DNA of 64,000 nt from VAZQ01 sp963725065. Lineage in GTDB: Bacteria > Pseudomonadota > Alphaproteobacteria > Rhizobiales > Xanthobacteraceae. Numbering within the stretch: position 1 is the first letter of the stretch; the number at the start of each line of letters is the position of its first letter. Shown here piece after piece: positions 7,375 through 16,181 of this stretch. The notes beneath the pieces were generated by a model. It was not told the DNA's origin. It made no database searches and saw only the letters and a program-made list of their open reading frames with translations. The position numbers and the translations under genes were made by a program. The stretch spans positions 52,736-116,735 of the forward strand of contig CAVRXD010000043.1 in assembly GCA_963725065.1 (NCBI GenBank), in the 5' to 3' direction.

Positions 7375-8982
7375 TCACATCGCGGCCAGCCGCGGCGCGA
7401 TCGGCGTCGGCATCCAGTCGGCTGCGAGGCCGAGATCGGCCAAAATCACCTGCGCCGCGTTGTAGGCCGGCAGGCCGGTGATGTTGCCGCCGGGATGGCT
7501 GCTCGACCCGCAGAGATAAAGACTGGGCAGGTGGGTGCGATACGTCCCGGCGCCGGCGAACGGCCGGTGAAAGCCGACCTGATCATTGGCGAAGGCGCCG
7601 ACCAGGAGATCGCCCTCGCGCATATTGGGCAGGCAGCGCTCGACGTCGAGTGGCGAGCGGGTGAACGAATCGATGACCGCGTCGGCGAGGTTGGGCGCGT
7701 GCCGTTGCCAGAGCTTGCGCATGACATCGCCATGCTCGTCGCGCAGGCGGTCCCAGTTGCCGGGATCGCCGTGCACGCGATACGGCAGCTTCTCCCACAT
7801 GAAGGCGGTGTGGCGGCCGGGCGGCGCCTGGCTCGGATCGAACAGGGTCGGGCACGCGCCCCACATCACCGTCGGCGGGATGGTGCCGGCCTCGTGATGG
7901 CGCACGATGTCGCTGAACTGGTCTATATGGTCGAGCCCCATGATCACCATGAACGCCTGCGCCAGTTCGGGGTGATCGGCGCTGGCGCGGTAGCGCGGCG
8001 GCTCGCTGAGATTGAGATGAAGGGCGAACAGCGGCGCCAGCAGATTGTACTGAAAGCTCTCCGCCCGTTGGCGAATCTCGCGCGGCACCGCTGCGTCATC
8101 GAGCAGGTCGAGAAAGGTCTGGTGCGGATTGAGCGAGGACGCGACCAGATGCCGGGCGCGGATCACTTCACCTTCGGCGGTTTCGATCCCGACCGCGCGG
8201 CCGCCCTCGACCAGAATGCGCTTGGGCTCGGTCATCAGCCTGATGTCGCCGCCCGCTGCGCGCACCGCCGCTTCGAGCGCGCGGGCGAGCGCCGCCGAGC
8301 CGCCGCGCGACATCTGCGCCTTGGCCGGGCTCGCCAGCAGCGCGGCGATGTGATGGCCGAAGCCCGGCAGCCGCAGGTCGACCTCGCGCAGTCCATTGAA
8401 GAAGAGGAGGCCGGCCTTGATGGTGGGATGCTCGAACTCCTGTTCGACGAATTGCAGCGGCGAGAGCGCGCTCACCTCCAGCAGCCGCCGGCCGGCGCTG
8501 GTGCGTCCCAGCAGCGCGCGGCGCTCCTGCGGCGGCAGCGGCGGCGAGCGGCCCTCGGGCGCCAGAATATCGCGCACGATCGGCACGAACTCGTCGTGCC
8601 ATCGCCGCAACGTGTCGGCGTCGCGGCGGCTGAAGGCGGCGAACGATGCGATCGTCTTGTGCGGATCGGTCCACCATTCCAGCGCGCGTCCGTCGCCGGT
8701 GAGCAGCGCGACGTTGAGCTCGGGCTCGATGTAGCTGGCGCCGTGCCGTTCGAGCTCGAGATCGCCGTACCACGGCATCGCGGTGATGGCGCGCTGGAAG
8801 AAGGCGTGGGTGTTGTGCAGGAAGCCGGGATGGCGCGGGTCTTCCAGCGTGCTCAATCCGCCGCCCGCGACCGGGCGGCGGTCGATCGCCAGCGTCTTGA
8901 GGCCGGCCTTGCCGAGATAGGCCTGCAGGATGAGGCCGTTGTGTCCGGCACCGAGGATGATCGCGTCGTAGGTGGTGGTCAT
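7375..8982 (-). CDS. FAD-dependent phytoene-desaturase-like oxidoreductase
   Basis: A 535-residue flavoprotein of the NAD(P)/FAD-dependent, amine-oxidase/CrtI-like superfamily. The N-terminal dinucleotide fold is clear (DAIILGAGHNGLILQAYL, then GGGLSTLEDP), and the C-terminus has the FAD-closing motif LYLCGSSSHPGGNITGLPAYNAA. It is the last gene of a minus-strand run, convergent with the biuret operon and about 190 bp (a palindromic repeat) below the isomerase gene. Carotenoid partners are absent, so oxidation of the cluster's catabolic substrate is more likely than carotenoid synthesis. The substrate cannot be told from sequence. Confidence 0.82.
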   Translation of the reverse strand: MTTTYDAIILGAGHNGLILQAYLGKAGLKTLAIDRRPVAGGGLSTLEDPRHPGFLHNTHAFFQRAITAMPWYGDLELERHGASYIEPELNVALLTGDGRALEWWTDPHKTIASFAAFSRRDADTLRRWHDEFVPIVRDILAPEGRSPPLPPQERRALLGRTSAGRRLLEVSALSPLQFVEQEFEHPTIKAGLLFFNGLREVDLRLPGFGHHIAALLASPAKAQMSRGGSAALARALEAAVRAAGGDIRLMTEPKRILVEGGRAVGIETAEGEVIRARHLVASSLNPHQTFLDLLDDAAVPREIRQRAESFQYNLLAPLFALHLNLSEPPRYRASADHPELAQAFMVIMGLDHIDQFSDIVRHHEAGTIPPTVMWGACPTLFDPSQAPPGRHTAFMWEKLPYRVHGDPGNWDRLRDEHGDVMRKLWQRHAPNLADAVIDSFTRSPLDVERCLPNMREGDLLVGAFANDQVGFHRPFAGAGTYRTHLPSLYLCGSSSHPGGNITGLPAYNAAQVILADLGLAADWMPTPIAPRLAAM

Positions 8983-9000
8983 GGTTTTTCAGTACGCTGA

Positions 9001-9148
9001 CTCGTGTCCCGGGCGAGCGAAGCGAGACCCCGGACCCAGGGGCCAAATTCGCGAAGCGGGGCGTTGGCAAAGTTGCGGATAGCAATCCTGCTGCTCCTGG
9101 GTCCCGGATCTTCGCTCGCGCTGTGCGCTCGCTCGTCCGGGACACGAG
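9001..9148. repeat. Long inverted repeat of the CGTGTCCCGG type
   Basis: CTCGTGTCCCGG at 9001-9012 is mirrored exactly by CCGGGACACGAG at 9137-9148. An inner pair (9026-9040 and 9097-9111) extends the cruciform. The element fills the space between the isomerase and flavoprotein genes. A related but diverged copy lies at 17201-17307. Confidence 0.65.
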
Positions 9149-9169
9149 AGTGCAACGCCCGCTGTGCCA

Positions 9170-10000
9170 TCACACCACCGTCCGATGGCGCTCGATGCAC
9201 ACGCGCAGCACCTCGTCGGGATCGCGCTTCCACCAGTTCTCGGCGGACAGGATTTCGACCTCGCAGTGGCCGCGATAGCCCGCGTTCTCCACCAAGCCGC
9301 GGATCGCGCGCAGGTCGATGACGCCATCGCCCATCATGCCGCGGTCGAGCAGCAGATCGGTGGTCGGCACCAGCCAGTCGTTGACGTGGTAGGCGAGAAT
9401 TCTTGCGCCGGCGCGCGCGACCTGGCGCGCGAGGTCGGGATCCCACCAGACATGATAGGTGTCGACTGCGATGCCGATCCCCTCGCCCAGCTCGTCGCAG
9501 AGATCGTTGGCATGCGCGAGGGTGTTCACGCAGGCGCGGTCGGCGGCGAACATCGGATGCAGTGGCTCGATCGCGAGCGGCATGTTTGCTTGCCGCGCAT
9601 GGGGCAGGAGCGCAGCGAGCGCGTCGCGCACCTGCCGGCGCGCGTCGGCGATGTCGCGGGAGCCCTTCGGCAGTCCGCCGACCACGAGGATGAGGCACTG
9701 CGCGCCGATGGCGGCGGCTTCGTCGACTGCGCGGCGGTTGTCGTCGAGCGCCGCGCGCCGCCCGGCGTCATCGGCGGCGGGAAACATGCCGCCGCGGCAA
9801 AGGCCGGTGACGGTCATCCCGTGCGCGCGGATGAGCTTTGCCGCGCGCTCGAGGCCGCAGGCCTGCACGATGTCGCGCCAGGGCGAGATCGCGGAAATGC
9901 CGGCGCGGGCGCAGCCTTCGACGAGTTGCTCCAGCGACCACGGCTTCACCGTCATCGAATTGATCGAGAGCAGCGAGCTGTCGTGCGAAAGGTCGCGCAT
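9170..10000 (-). CDS. Sugar phosphate isomerase/epimerase family TIM-barrel protein
   Basis: About 276 residues of the xylose-isomerase-like/AP-endonuclease-2 superfamily. Metal-binding features include LAIEPLHPMF, GIAVDTYHVWWDP and the late motif CEVEILSAENWW, giving the Glu/Asp/His/Glu arrangement of this barrel. The start is ATG 10000, with a GTG at 10003 also possible. It overlaps the stop of the DUF993 gene, so both are probably translated from one message. DUF993, Gfo/Idh/MocA dehydrogenase and this isomerase are often neighbours in rhizobial genomes; a role in breakdown of an inositol- or sugar-like compound is inferred, not shown. Confidence 0.82.
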   Translation of the reverse strand: MRDLSHDSSLLSINSMTVKPWSLEQLVEGCARAGISAISPWRDIVQACGLERAAKLIRAHGMTVTGLCRGGMFPAADDAGRRAALDDNRRAVDEAAAIGAQCLILVVGGLPKGSRDIADARRQVRDALAALLPHARQANMPLAIEPLHPMFAADRACVNTLAHANDLCDELGEGIGIAVDTYHVWWDPDLARQVARAGARILAYHVNDWLVPTTDLLLDRGMMGDGVIDLRAIRGLVENAGYRGHCEVEILSAENWWKRDPDEVLRVCIERHRTVV

Positions 10001-11162
10001 CACGCCTGCACGCCCCGGGCCGCCATCACGTGGCGCATGCGCCCGGCGGCGCGCTCGGGCTCGGCGAGCAGTCCGGCGGCGTCCGCGAGCCGGAACAACT
10101 CGGCCAGATGCAGGGTCGAGCGCGCGCTCTCCTGGCCGCCCACCAGCGTGAAGTGATCCTGCAGGCCGTTGAGATAGGCCATGAACACCACGCCGGTCTT
10201 GTAGAAGCGCGTCGGCGCCTTGAAGATGTGACGCGACAGCGGCACGGTCGGCGCCAGGATGTCGTGGAATGTCTTGGTGTCGCCTGGGTCAGCGCCCCGA
10301 GCGCCGAAGCCGCCGCCGGCGCGATCACGTCGAAAATGCCGAGCAGTGCGTCGGAGAACCCTTGCGCATCGCCGGCGATCAGCTCCGCATAGTTGAAGTC
10401 GTCGCCGGTATACATGCGCACGCCCTGGGGCAGGCGGCGCCGCATGGCGATCTCCTTGTCCTTGTCGAGCAGTGAAATCTTCACGCCGTCGACCTTGGCG
10501 GCATGGTCCGCGATCACGTCGACGGCGACGGTCATCGCCGCCTTGTGGTCGCGGTGGCCCCAATAGCCTTCGAGTGCGGGATCGAACATCTCGCCGAGCC
10601 AGTGGATGATGACAGGCTCCTTCACCTGGCTGAGAATGCGGCCATAGACCTTGGCGTAGTCGTCGCCGCTGCGCGCCGCCTTCACCAGCGCGCGGCTTGC
10701 CATCAGCACGATGCGGCCACCGAGCTTTTCGATCGCGGCGCATTGCTCCTCGTAGGCGCGAATGACGTCGTCGATGGTCACGTCGGCGCTCGGCGCGAGA
10801 TGATCGGTGCCGGCGCCGGACCCGACCAGCGCGCCCGGATAATCTCGCGCTGCCTCGAGGCTCCTGCGGATCAATTCGAGCGAGGTCGGCCAGTCGACTC
10901 CCATGCCGCGCTGGGCGGTGTCCATGGCCTCGGCGACGCCGAGCCCGAGCGACCACAGGTGCCGGCGGAACGCGATGGTGCGTTCCCAGTCGATCGCGGA
11001 ATCGAGCCAGGGGTCACCATCGGCGAGCGGATCGGCGACGACATGCGCGGCCGCATAGGCGATGCGGCTGAACGGCGGCTTCGCCGCCGGCAAATGGCGC
11101 GGGGGCTTGGTGGTGTAGGGCGCAAGCTTGCCGCCGGCGACAGGAAGGTTGAGCGTGGGCAT
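10000..11162 (-). pseudogene. DUF993 (DHDPS-like) family protein, frameshifted
   Basis: A TIM-barrel aldolase-like protein of the DUF993 family, of unknown reaction. It begins MPTLNLPVAGGKLAPYT (ATG 11162). The first frame runs through RHLWSLGLGVAEAMDTAQRGMG and SGAGTDHLAP to SALGALTQA near 10288. The true continuation, GDTKTFHDILAPTVPLSRHIF to the stop at 10000, lies in another frame. One missing base near 10284-10291, in a CCC/GGG context, explains the break. Both halves are otherwise well conserved, so a sequencing error or a very recent mutation is likely. It is coupled to the downstream isomerase. Confidence 0.75.
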
Positions 11163-11202
11163 CGTCGTCCTTTGCGTTCTCTCTGTTTCCCTAGCTCTCG
11201 GC

Positions 11203-11328
11203 CTCATGCTGAGGAGCATCGCAGCGCTGAAATCATGCAATCACACAAGTTCAGCGGCGCTGCGATGCGTCTCGAACCATGTGGCCGCCCATCCTTCGAG
11301 ACGCGCCTGCGGCGCTCCTCAGGATGAG
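11203..11328. repeat. Inverted repeat of the CTGAGGAGC/GCTCCTCAG type
   Basis: CTCATGCTGAGGAGC (11203-11217) faces GCTCCTCAGGATGAG (11314-11328), with internal matches between them. It lies between the Gfo/Idh/MocA and DUF993 genes. A similar element is at 22471-22582. Such repeats are abundant between genes in Bradyrhizobium-like genomes. Confidence 0.6.
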
Positions 11329-11353
11329 GCGGAGCAACGAGCGGGACATGGCA

Positions 11354-12505
11354 TCACACCTTCAGCGGCGGGATATCGATCCAGCGCCGCTCCTTCCAGC
11401 TCTTGAGCCCGGCCTCGGCCAGTTGCACGCCCTTGGCGCCTTCCACCAGCGTCCACTTGAACGGTGTGCCGTCGTAGAGATGGCGGATGAACATCTCCCA
11501 TTCCGTCTTGAAACCGTTGTCGTAATTGGCGCTGTCGGGCACCTCCGCCCAGGTCTCGAAGAATCTGATCGGCTGCGGCACATCCGGATTCCACACCGGT
11601 CGCGGGGTGTTCACCCGCGCCTGGCTCCAGCATTTCTGCAGGCCTGCCACCGCCGAGCCCAGCGTGCCGTCGACATGGAAGGTGACGAGGTCGTCGCGAC
11701 GCACGCGCGTGCACCAGGAGCTGTTGATGTGGGCGATGGCGCCGCCCGCGAGCTGGAACGTCGCATAGGCGGCGTCGTCGACGTCGGCCTTGTACAGCTT
11801 GTCGTTCTCGTCCCAGCGCTTGGGAATATGGGTTGCGCCGAGGCAGGAGACGCTCTGCACCTCGCCGAACAGGTTGTCGAGCACGTAGCGCCAATGGCAC
11901 AGCATGTCGAGGATGATGCCGCCGCCGTCCTTCTTGCGGTAGTTCCACGACGGGCGCTGTGCCGGCTGCCAGTCGCCCTCGAACACCCAGTAACCGAACT
12001 CGCCGCGCACCGAGAGGATGCGGCCGAAAAAGCCGGAGTCGATGAGGGTCTTGAGCTTGAGCAGGCCGGGAAGGAAGAGCTTGTCCTGCACCACCCCGTG
12101 CCTGATGCCGGCCTTCTTGGCGGCGCGCGCGACGTCGACCGCGTCCTTGAGGGTCTCAGCCGTCGGCTTCTCGCAATAGATGTCCTTGCCCGCCGCGATC
12201 GCCTTGTGCAGCAGCTTGGCGCGCAGCTTGGTCGTGGCGGCATCGAAGAACAAAGTGTCCTCGGGGTTCTTGAGCGCGGCATTGAGGTCGGTGGTCCAGC
12301 GCGTCACCCCGTTCGCCTTTGCCAGTTGCGCGAGCTTCGCCTCGTTGCGACCGACCAGGATCGGATCGGGCATGACGGTGTTGCCGTTGCGCAGCGCCAC
12401 GCCGCCCTGGGCGCGGATCGCCACGATCGAGCGGATTAGGTGCTGGTTCATGCCCATGCGGCCGGTGACGCCGTTCATGATGATGCCGAGACGTTGCTGC
12501 GCCAT
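11354..12505 (-). CDS. Gfo/Idh/MocA family NAD(P)-dependent dehydrogenase
   Basis: A 383-residue oxidoreductase. The N-terminal Rossmann fold has IIMNGVTGRMGMNQH, a GxxGxxG variant, and the family motif KDIYCEKPTAETL contains the catalytic Lys of the EKP signature. GGGIILDMLCHWRYVLDNLFG marks the C-terminal substrate domain. The ATG at 12505 follows an AGAGAAGAGAA stretch and is preferred to an ATG 13 codons upstream. It is part of the minus-strand operon with DUF993 and the TIM-barrel isomerase. The family oxidises sugars, inositols and related polyols; the substrate here is unknown. Confidence 0.86.
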   Translation of the reverse strand: MAQQRLGIIMNGVTGRMGMNQHLIRSIVAIRAQGGVALRNGNTVMPDPILVGRNEAKLAQLAKANGVTRWTTDLNAALKNPEDTLFFDAATTKLRAKLLHKAIAAGKDIYCEKPTAETLKDAVDVARAAKKAGIRHGVVQDKLFLPGLLKLKTLIDSGFFGRILSVRGEFGYWVFEGDWQPAQRPSWNYRKKDGGGIILDMLCHWRYVLDNLFGEVQSVSCLGATHIPKRWDENDKLYKADVDDAAYATFQLAGGAIAHINSSWCTRVRRDDLVTFHVDGTLGSAVAGLQKCWSQARVNTPRPVWNPDVPQPIRFFETWAEVPDSANYDNGFKTEWEMFIRHLYDGTPFKWTLVEGAKGVQLAEAGLKSWKERRWIDIPPLKV

Positions 12506-12580
12506 TTCTCTTCTCTTTCTCTTGCCTTGCATTTCGACCGACACAGAGACGCACAGGCCGCGCGCGCCTCCTCCGCGGCG

Positions 12581-13345
12581 CTACTCCAAACCCAATAGCC
12601 GATAGATCCGCCGGGTATATTCGCCGAATCTCTCGCTGGTCTTCATCTCGAGTGTGCGCGGATGCGGCAGCTCGACCCGGAAATTGTCCGCCATCCGCGC
12701 CGGTCCGGCCGTGAGCACAATCACCCGGGTGCCGAGAAACACCGCTTCGGTGATCCCGTGGGTGACGAAGACGATGGTCTTCCTTGCCTCTTCCCAGATG
12801 CGCAGCAGCTCGAGGTTCATCTTCTCGCGCGTGAGTGCATCGAGCGCGCCGAATGGCTCGTCCATCAGGATCAGCTTGGGATCGTGAATGAGCGCGCGCG
12901 CGATCGCCGCGCGCTGCTGCATGCCGCCGGAAAGCTCGTAGGGATACTTGTCTTCGTTGCCCTTGAGCCCGACCAGCGCGAGGAGATCGCGGGCGCGGCT
13001 GCGGCTTGCGGCCATCGGAAGCCCGAGGATTTCCGCGGGGAGCAGCACATTGTCGATGATGCGCCGCCACTTCAGCAGGAGCGGCTGCTGAAACACCATG
13101 CCGATGTCGCGCGAGGGGTCGAAGGGCTGCGCCTTGGTGCCGATGCTCACTTCGCCGGAATCGAAAGGATGAAGCCCGGCCAGCACCTTGAGCAGCGTGG
13201 TCTTGCCGCAGCCCGAGGGCCCGACGAGTGATACGAGCTCACCCGCCTCGACGTCGAAGGTCGCCTCGGAGATCGCGAGAAAATCCGCGCCGCGCGTCCG
13301 GTAGACCTTTTGCACGCCGGCCAAATGGATGAACGGTTCGCCCAT
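12581..13345 (-). CDS. ABC transporter ATP-binding protein, NitT/TauT (SsuB-like) type
   Basis: A 254-residue ATPase. Walker A GPSGCGKTT, the Q-loop VFQQPLLLKW, signature ELSGGMQQR and Walker B LILMDEPFGALD are intact. LLLKWRRIIDNVLLP is the pattern of nitrate/taurine/sulfonate/pyrimidine-precursor importers. It ends 18 bp from the permease start and lies between that permease and the dehydrogenase gene. The matching binding protein is probably the product of 16182, transcribed divergently across the tetR locus. Confidence 0.88.
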   Translation of the reverse strand: MGEPFIHLAGVQKVYRTRGADFLAISEATFDVEAGELVSLVGPSGCGKTTLLKVLAGLHPFDSGEVSIGTKAQPFDPSRDIGMVFQQPLLLKWRRIIDNVLLPAEILGLPMAASRSRARDLLALVGLKGNEDKYPYELSGGMQQRAAIARALIHDPKLILMDEPFGALDALTREKMNLELLRIWEEARKTIVFVTHGITEAVFLGTRVIVLTAGPARMADNFRVELPHPRTLEMKTSERFGEYTRRIYRLLGLE

Positions 13346-13363
13346 GGCTTCTACGACATCCGT

Positions 13364-14131
13364 CTATGACAGCCGCGCATCGCGCACGACCAGCATGCGT
13401 TCGAGCCCCAGCACCAGCCCGTACAACACCATCCCGATCAGGGTGATCAGGATGACGGCCATGAACATCGCGGCGGTGTCGAGCGTGACTTGTACCTGCA
13501 GCATGAGATAGCCGAGGCCTCGGTCGGAGCCGAGGAATTCGCCCACGATGGCGCCGGCGACCGCCAGGATCGCCGCAACCTTCATGCCGGAAAAGATGTA
13601 GGGCAGTGCGCCGGGGAGCTGAATCTTGGTGAACACCTGCCAGCGCGAACCTCGCAGCGTATGCACGAGGTCGAGCAGTTCCGGCTCGACTTCACGCAGG
13701 CCCCGCGCGGTGGTGAGCACGATCGGAAAGAAGCAGATGGCGAAAGCCATCATCGCATTCGGCCCGATGCCGTATGCGAACCAAACGATGATGAGCGGTC
13801 CGAGCGCGACTTTCGGAATCATGTTCAGGCTGACCAGCAGCGGCATGACCGCCATTTCCAGCCAGCGGAACCAGGAGAACATGAGTGCCGCGCCGATGCC
13901 GAAGGCGACCGCCAGAATATAGCCGCCGAAAATCTCGACGGTCGTCACCGTGATGTTTTCCACCCAGCGATAGTTCGGGACGAGCAGGGCGTGGAGCGTG
14001 TCGTAGGGCGAGGGCATGACATATTTCGGCACCTCGCCGAACTTGACGAACAGATACCAGGCGACCAGCAGCCCGAGGTGGCTCAGGACCGCCCACGCAT
14101 AGCGCTGCAACGCTTGTGGATTTGCTCCCAA
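13364..14131 (-). CDS. ABC transporter permease, NitT/TauT (SsuC-like) type
   Basis: A 255-residue inner-membrane permease with six hydrophobic segments and the EAA loop between (TARGLREVEPELLDLVHTL... PGALPYIFSGMKV). The start codon appears to be TTG at 14131, with GAGGGAG about 7 nt upstream. It forms a transporter with the ATPase at 12581 and probably the NMT1-type binding protein at 16182. It sits directly after the DHDPS-like gene in the same orientation. Confidence 0.87.
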   Translation of the reverse strand: MGANPQALQRYAWAVLSHLGLLVAWYLFVKFGEVPKYVMPSPYDTLHALLVPNYRWVENITVTTVEIFGGYILAVAFGIGAALMFSWFRWLEMAVMPLLVSLNMIPKVALGPLIIVWFAYGIGPNAMMAFAICFFPIVLTTARGLREVEPELLDLVHTLRGSRWQVFTKIQLPGALPYIFSGMKVAAILAVAGAIVGEFLGSDRGLGYLMLQVQVTLDTAAMFMAVILITLIGMVLYGLVLGLERMLVVRDARLS

Positions 14132-14213
14132 CGCCTACTCCCTCAGGTCCGACCGCGGCAATGGCGGTATGGTACGGCAAGCATCGCTTTGGAACCAGTT
14201 AATGCGGGACGTG

Positions 14214-15276
14214 TCACGACAGCCACCGCTCGAGATTGGCGCGCACGAAGGCATCGTCGTTGAGATGCGGATAGGCCGCGCAGACGCGGTCGATCTCTTC
14301 CTTCTGCCCCGGCCCCAGGGTTTCGTGGGGATCGAGACACCAGATGCCGGCCAACAGGCCCTGCCGACGCAGGATTTCATGGCAACCGGCGATCACGCCG
14401 TCGAAGTCGTTGGCGACATCGAAGATCGCCGCGTTGCAATCGGTGACCTGCGCGTCGAGCGCCAGCAGATCTGCCGGGACCGCGCCGGAAGCCACCGACG
14501 CATGGATGCGCTTGAGCAATTCGACCGCCCGCTTCACCCACACGCTCCAATGGCCGAGCAGTCCGCCTTTGATGCGCACGACCGTCTTGCCGCCATTCGC
14601 TCCGGCCGGGAACGGAGTCAGGAGATCAAGGACGATGTGATCGTCATTGCCGGTATAGAGCGTGATCCGGTCGGCGGCGCCCGCTTCGACCACGCCGCGC
14701 ACCACATCGAGCGTGCGATAGCGATTGAACGGAGCGATCTTGATGGCGACGACATTCTCGATTTCCGCGAAGCGGCGCCAGAACGGCACCGGCAGCACCA
14801 GCCCGCCCACGGCGGGCTGCAGGTAGAATCCCACGAGCGGAATCTCGCGCGCCACCGCCTGGGCATGTGCGATCAGCTCGTCCTCGCTGCGCGCCCTTGA
14901 GCGCGGCGAGCGAGAGCAGCCCGGCGTGATAGCCGAGATCGCGCGCGATCTGCGCCTCCTGCACCGCCTGAGCCGTGCGACCGGCGAGCCCGGCGATCAT
15001 GATCGGCCGCTCGCGCGCCCAATCAGTGGCGCTGCGCATGGCGAGTTCCAGCACCGGTGCAAACAGCCCGGCCTCACGGATGGCGAACTGGGTGGTATGG
15101 ACGCCGACGGCCAGCCCGCCCGCGCCGGCATCGAGGTAGTAGCGGGTGAGGGCGCGTTGACGGCGAGGGTCGAGCTTGCGATCGGAATCGAGCGCGAGCG
15201 GATGCGCCGGGATCACCGTGCCCCCGCGCAACGCGGCGAGCACCTGCGGGGGCCAGTCCTGCCAGCGCAATCTCAT
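14214..15276 (-). pseudogene. Dihydrodipicolinate synthase family protein, frameshifted
   Basis: A DapA/NAL-type aldolase-like TIM barrel. The 5' part reads MRLRWQDWPPQVLAALRGG (ATG 15276, with GAGG nearby) through LGYHAGLLSLAALKGA. The frame then shifts to SEDELIAHAQAVAREIPLVG and runs to the stop at 14214, including the Schiff-base region VVAIKIAPFNRYR. Removing one C near 14890, in a GCGCGC run, restores a continuous 353-residue protein. It is the first gene of the minus-strand operon, directly below a TetR-type operator. The clean restoration suggests a sequencing indel or a fresh lesion rather than old decay. Confidence 0.75.
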
Positions 15277-15288
15277 GAACGACCTCAA

Positions 15289-15304
15289 GTAACCAGCCGG
15301 TTAC
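15289..15304. promoter_or_regulatory. TetR-type operator GTAAC-N6-GTTAC, site 1
   Basis: GTAAC-CAGCCG-GTTAC is a perfect inverted repeat 13 bp upstream of the DHDPS-like start, where it would cover the -10 region or the start site of the minus-strand operon. The same arms and spacing recur at 16106 and, with one mismatch, at 19302. It is assigned to the neighbouring TetR regulator by inference. Confidence 0.6.
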
Positions 15305-15387
15305 ATTGTGCCCAAAGCGGGCGAGCCGTCAACGTGAACGCCAGGGAGCGCCGCCGCCAGGGAAGGATTCAGCACGACCGGCATGCC

Positions 15388-16026
15388 TCAGGCCCGGATC
15401 GCGTTCAGGATGAACTCGACATTGTGCCGCTTGCGCCTGCGGCATGCTGCCGCGCTGCTGAGATCGCGCCCGAAGATGGTCGACAGTGTCCGATTGTTCG
15501 AGAGGTAGAAATAGCCGACGGCGGCGATGGTGACGTAGAGGTCGACGGGATCGACACCAGCCCTGAACACGCCTTCGGCGACGCCGCGTCGCAGGATGTC
15601 GTCGAGCAGCTTCACGAACGGGCTGTGCAGCTCGCGCACCTTCTTCGATTTTCGCAGATACCGGGCGCGATGCAGGTTCTCGTTGTTGATCAGGCTGATC
15701 AATTCGGGATGGCCGCGGGAATAGTCGAAGGTGAACTCGACCAGCCGCTGGATCGCGGCCGTAGGAGCAAGATGCGCGAGGTCGAGGGTGTTTTCCGTGC
15801 CGCGCAGCTCCTCGTAGACCCGTTCGAGCGCGGCGAGATAGAGCCCCTCCTTGTTGCCGAAGTAATGATAGATCATCCGCTTGTTGGCATGCGCACGCCG
15901 CGCGATCTCATCGACCCGCCCGCCCGAGAGACCCTTGGCGGCGAATTCATGCTGCGCGGCGACCAGGATTGCTTCGCGCGTGCGGTCGGGATCGCGGCGG
16001 TGCGCCGATGGTTTTGAATTCGCCAT
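15388..16026 (-). CDS. TetR/AcrR family transcriptional regulator
   Basis: A 212-residue repressor. The N-terminal HTH is clear (GLSGGRVDEIARRAHANKRM followed by IYHYFGNKEGLYLAALERVY), and the C-terminus is an all-helical ligand domain. The ATG at 16026 begins MANSKPSAHRRDPDRTREAI; the open frame further upstream is not supported. It is divergent from the binding-protein gene at 16182, with a palindromic operator between them. It probably represses the surrounding transport and catabolic genes and itself, released by the substrate or an intermediate. Confidence 0.88.
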   Translation of the reverse strand: MANSKPSAHRRDPDRTREAILVAAQHEFAAKGLSGGRVDEIARRAHANKRMIYHYFGNKEGLYLAALERVYEELRGTENTLDLAHLAPTAAIQRLVEFTFDYSRGHPELISLINNENLHRARYLRKSKKVRELHSPFVKLLDDILRRGVAEGVFRAGVDPVDLYVTIAAVGYFYLSNNRTLSTIFGRDLSSAAACRRRKRHNVEFILNAIRA

Positions 16027-16105
16027 GCCGAACGTGTCCGTTTCGACGTGCTCTGTCCTGAAGGGGGCTAATTGACAGAGATAGGGGGCCGCTCCTATCG
16101 TCCAG

Positions 16106-16121
16106 GTAACTACGCGGTTAC
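16106..16121. promoter_or_regulatory. TetR-type operator GTAAC-N6-GTTAC, site 2
   Basis: GTAAC-TACGCG-GTTAC, extended to GGTAAC/GTTACC (16105-16122), lies in the intergenic region between tetR and the divergent binding-protein gene. It could control both. The arms and spacing are identical to site 1. Confidence 0.65.
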
Positions 16122-16181
16122 CAGGACATTCGGTGCGCGTCGAGACGGTGCGCAACCTTAGCCCCAACATTGGAGCTCGGC

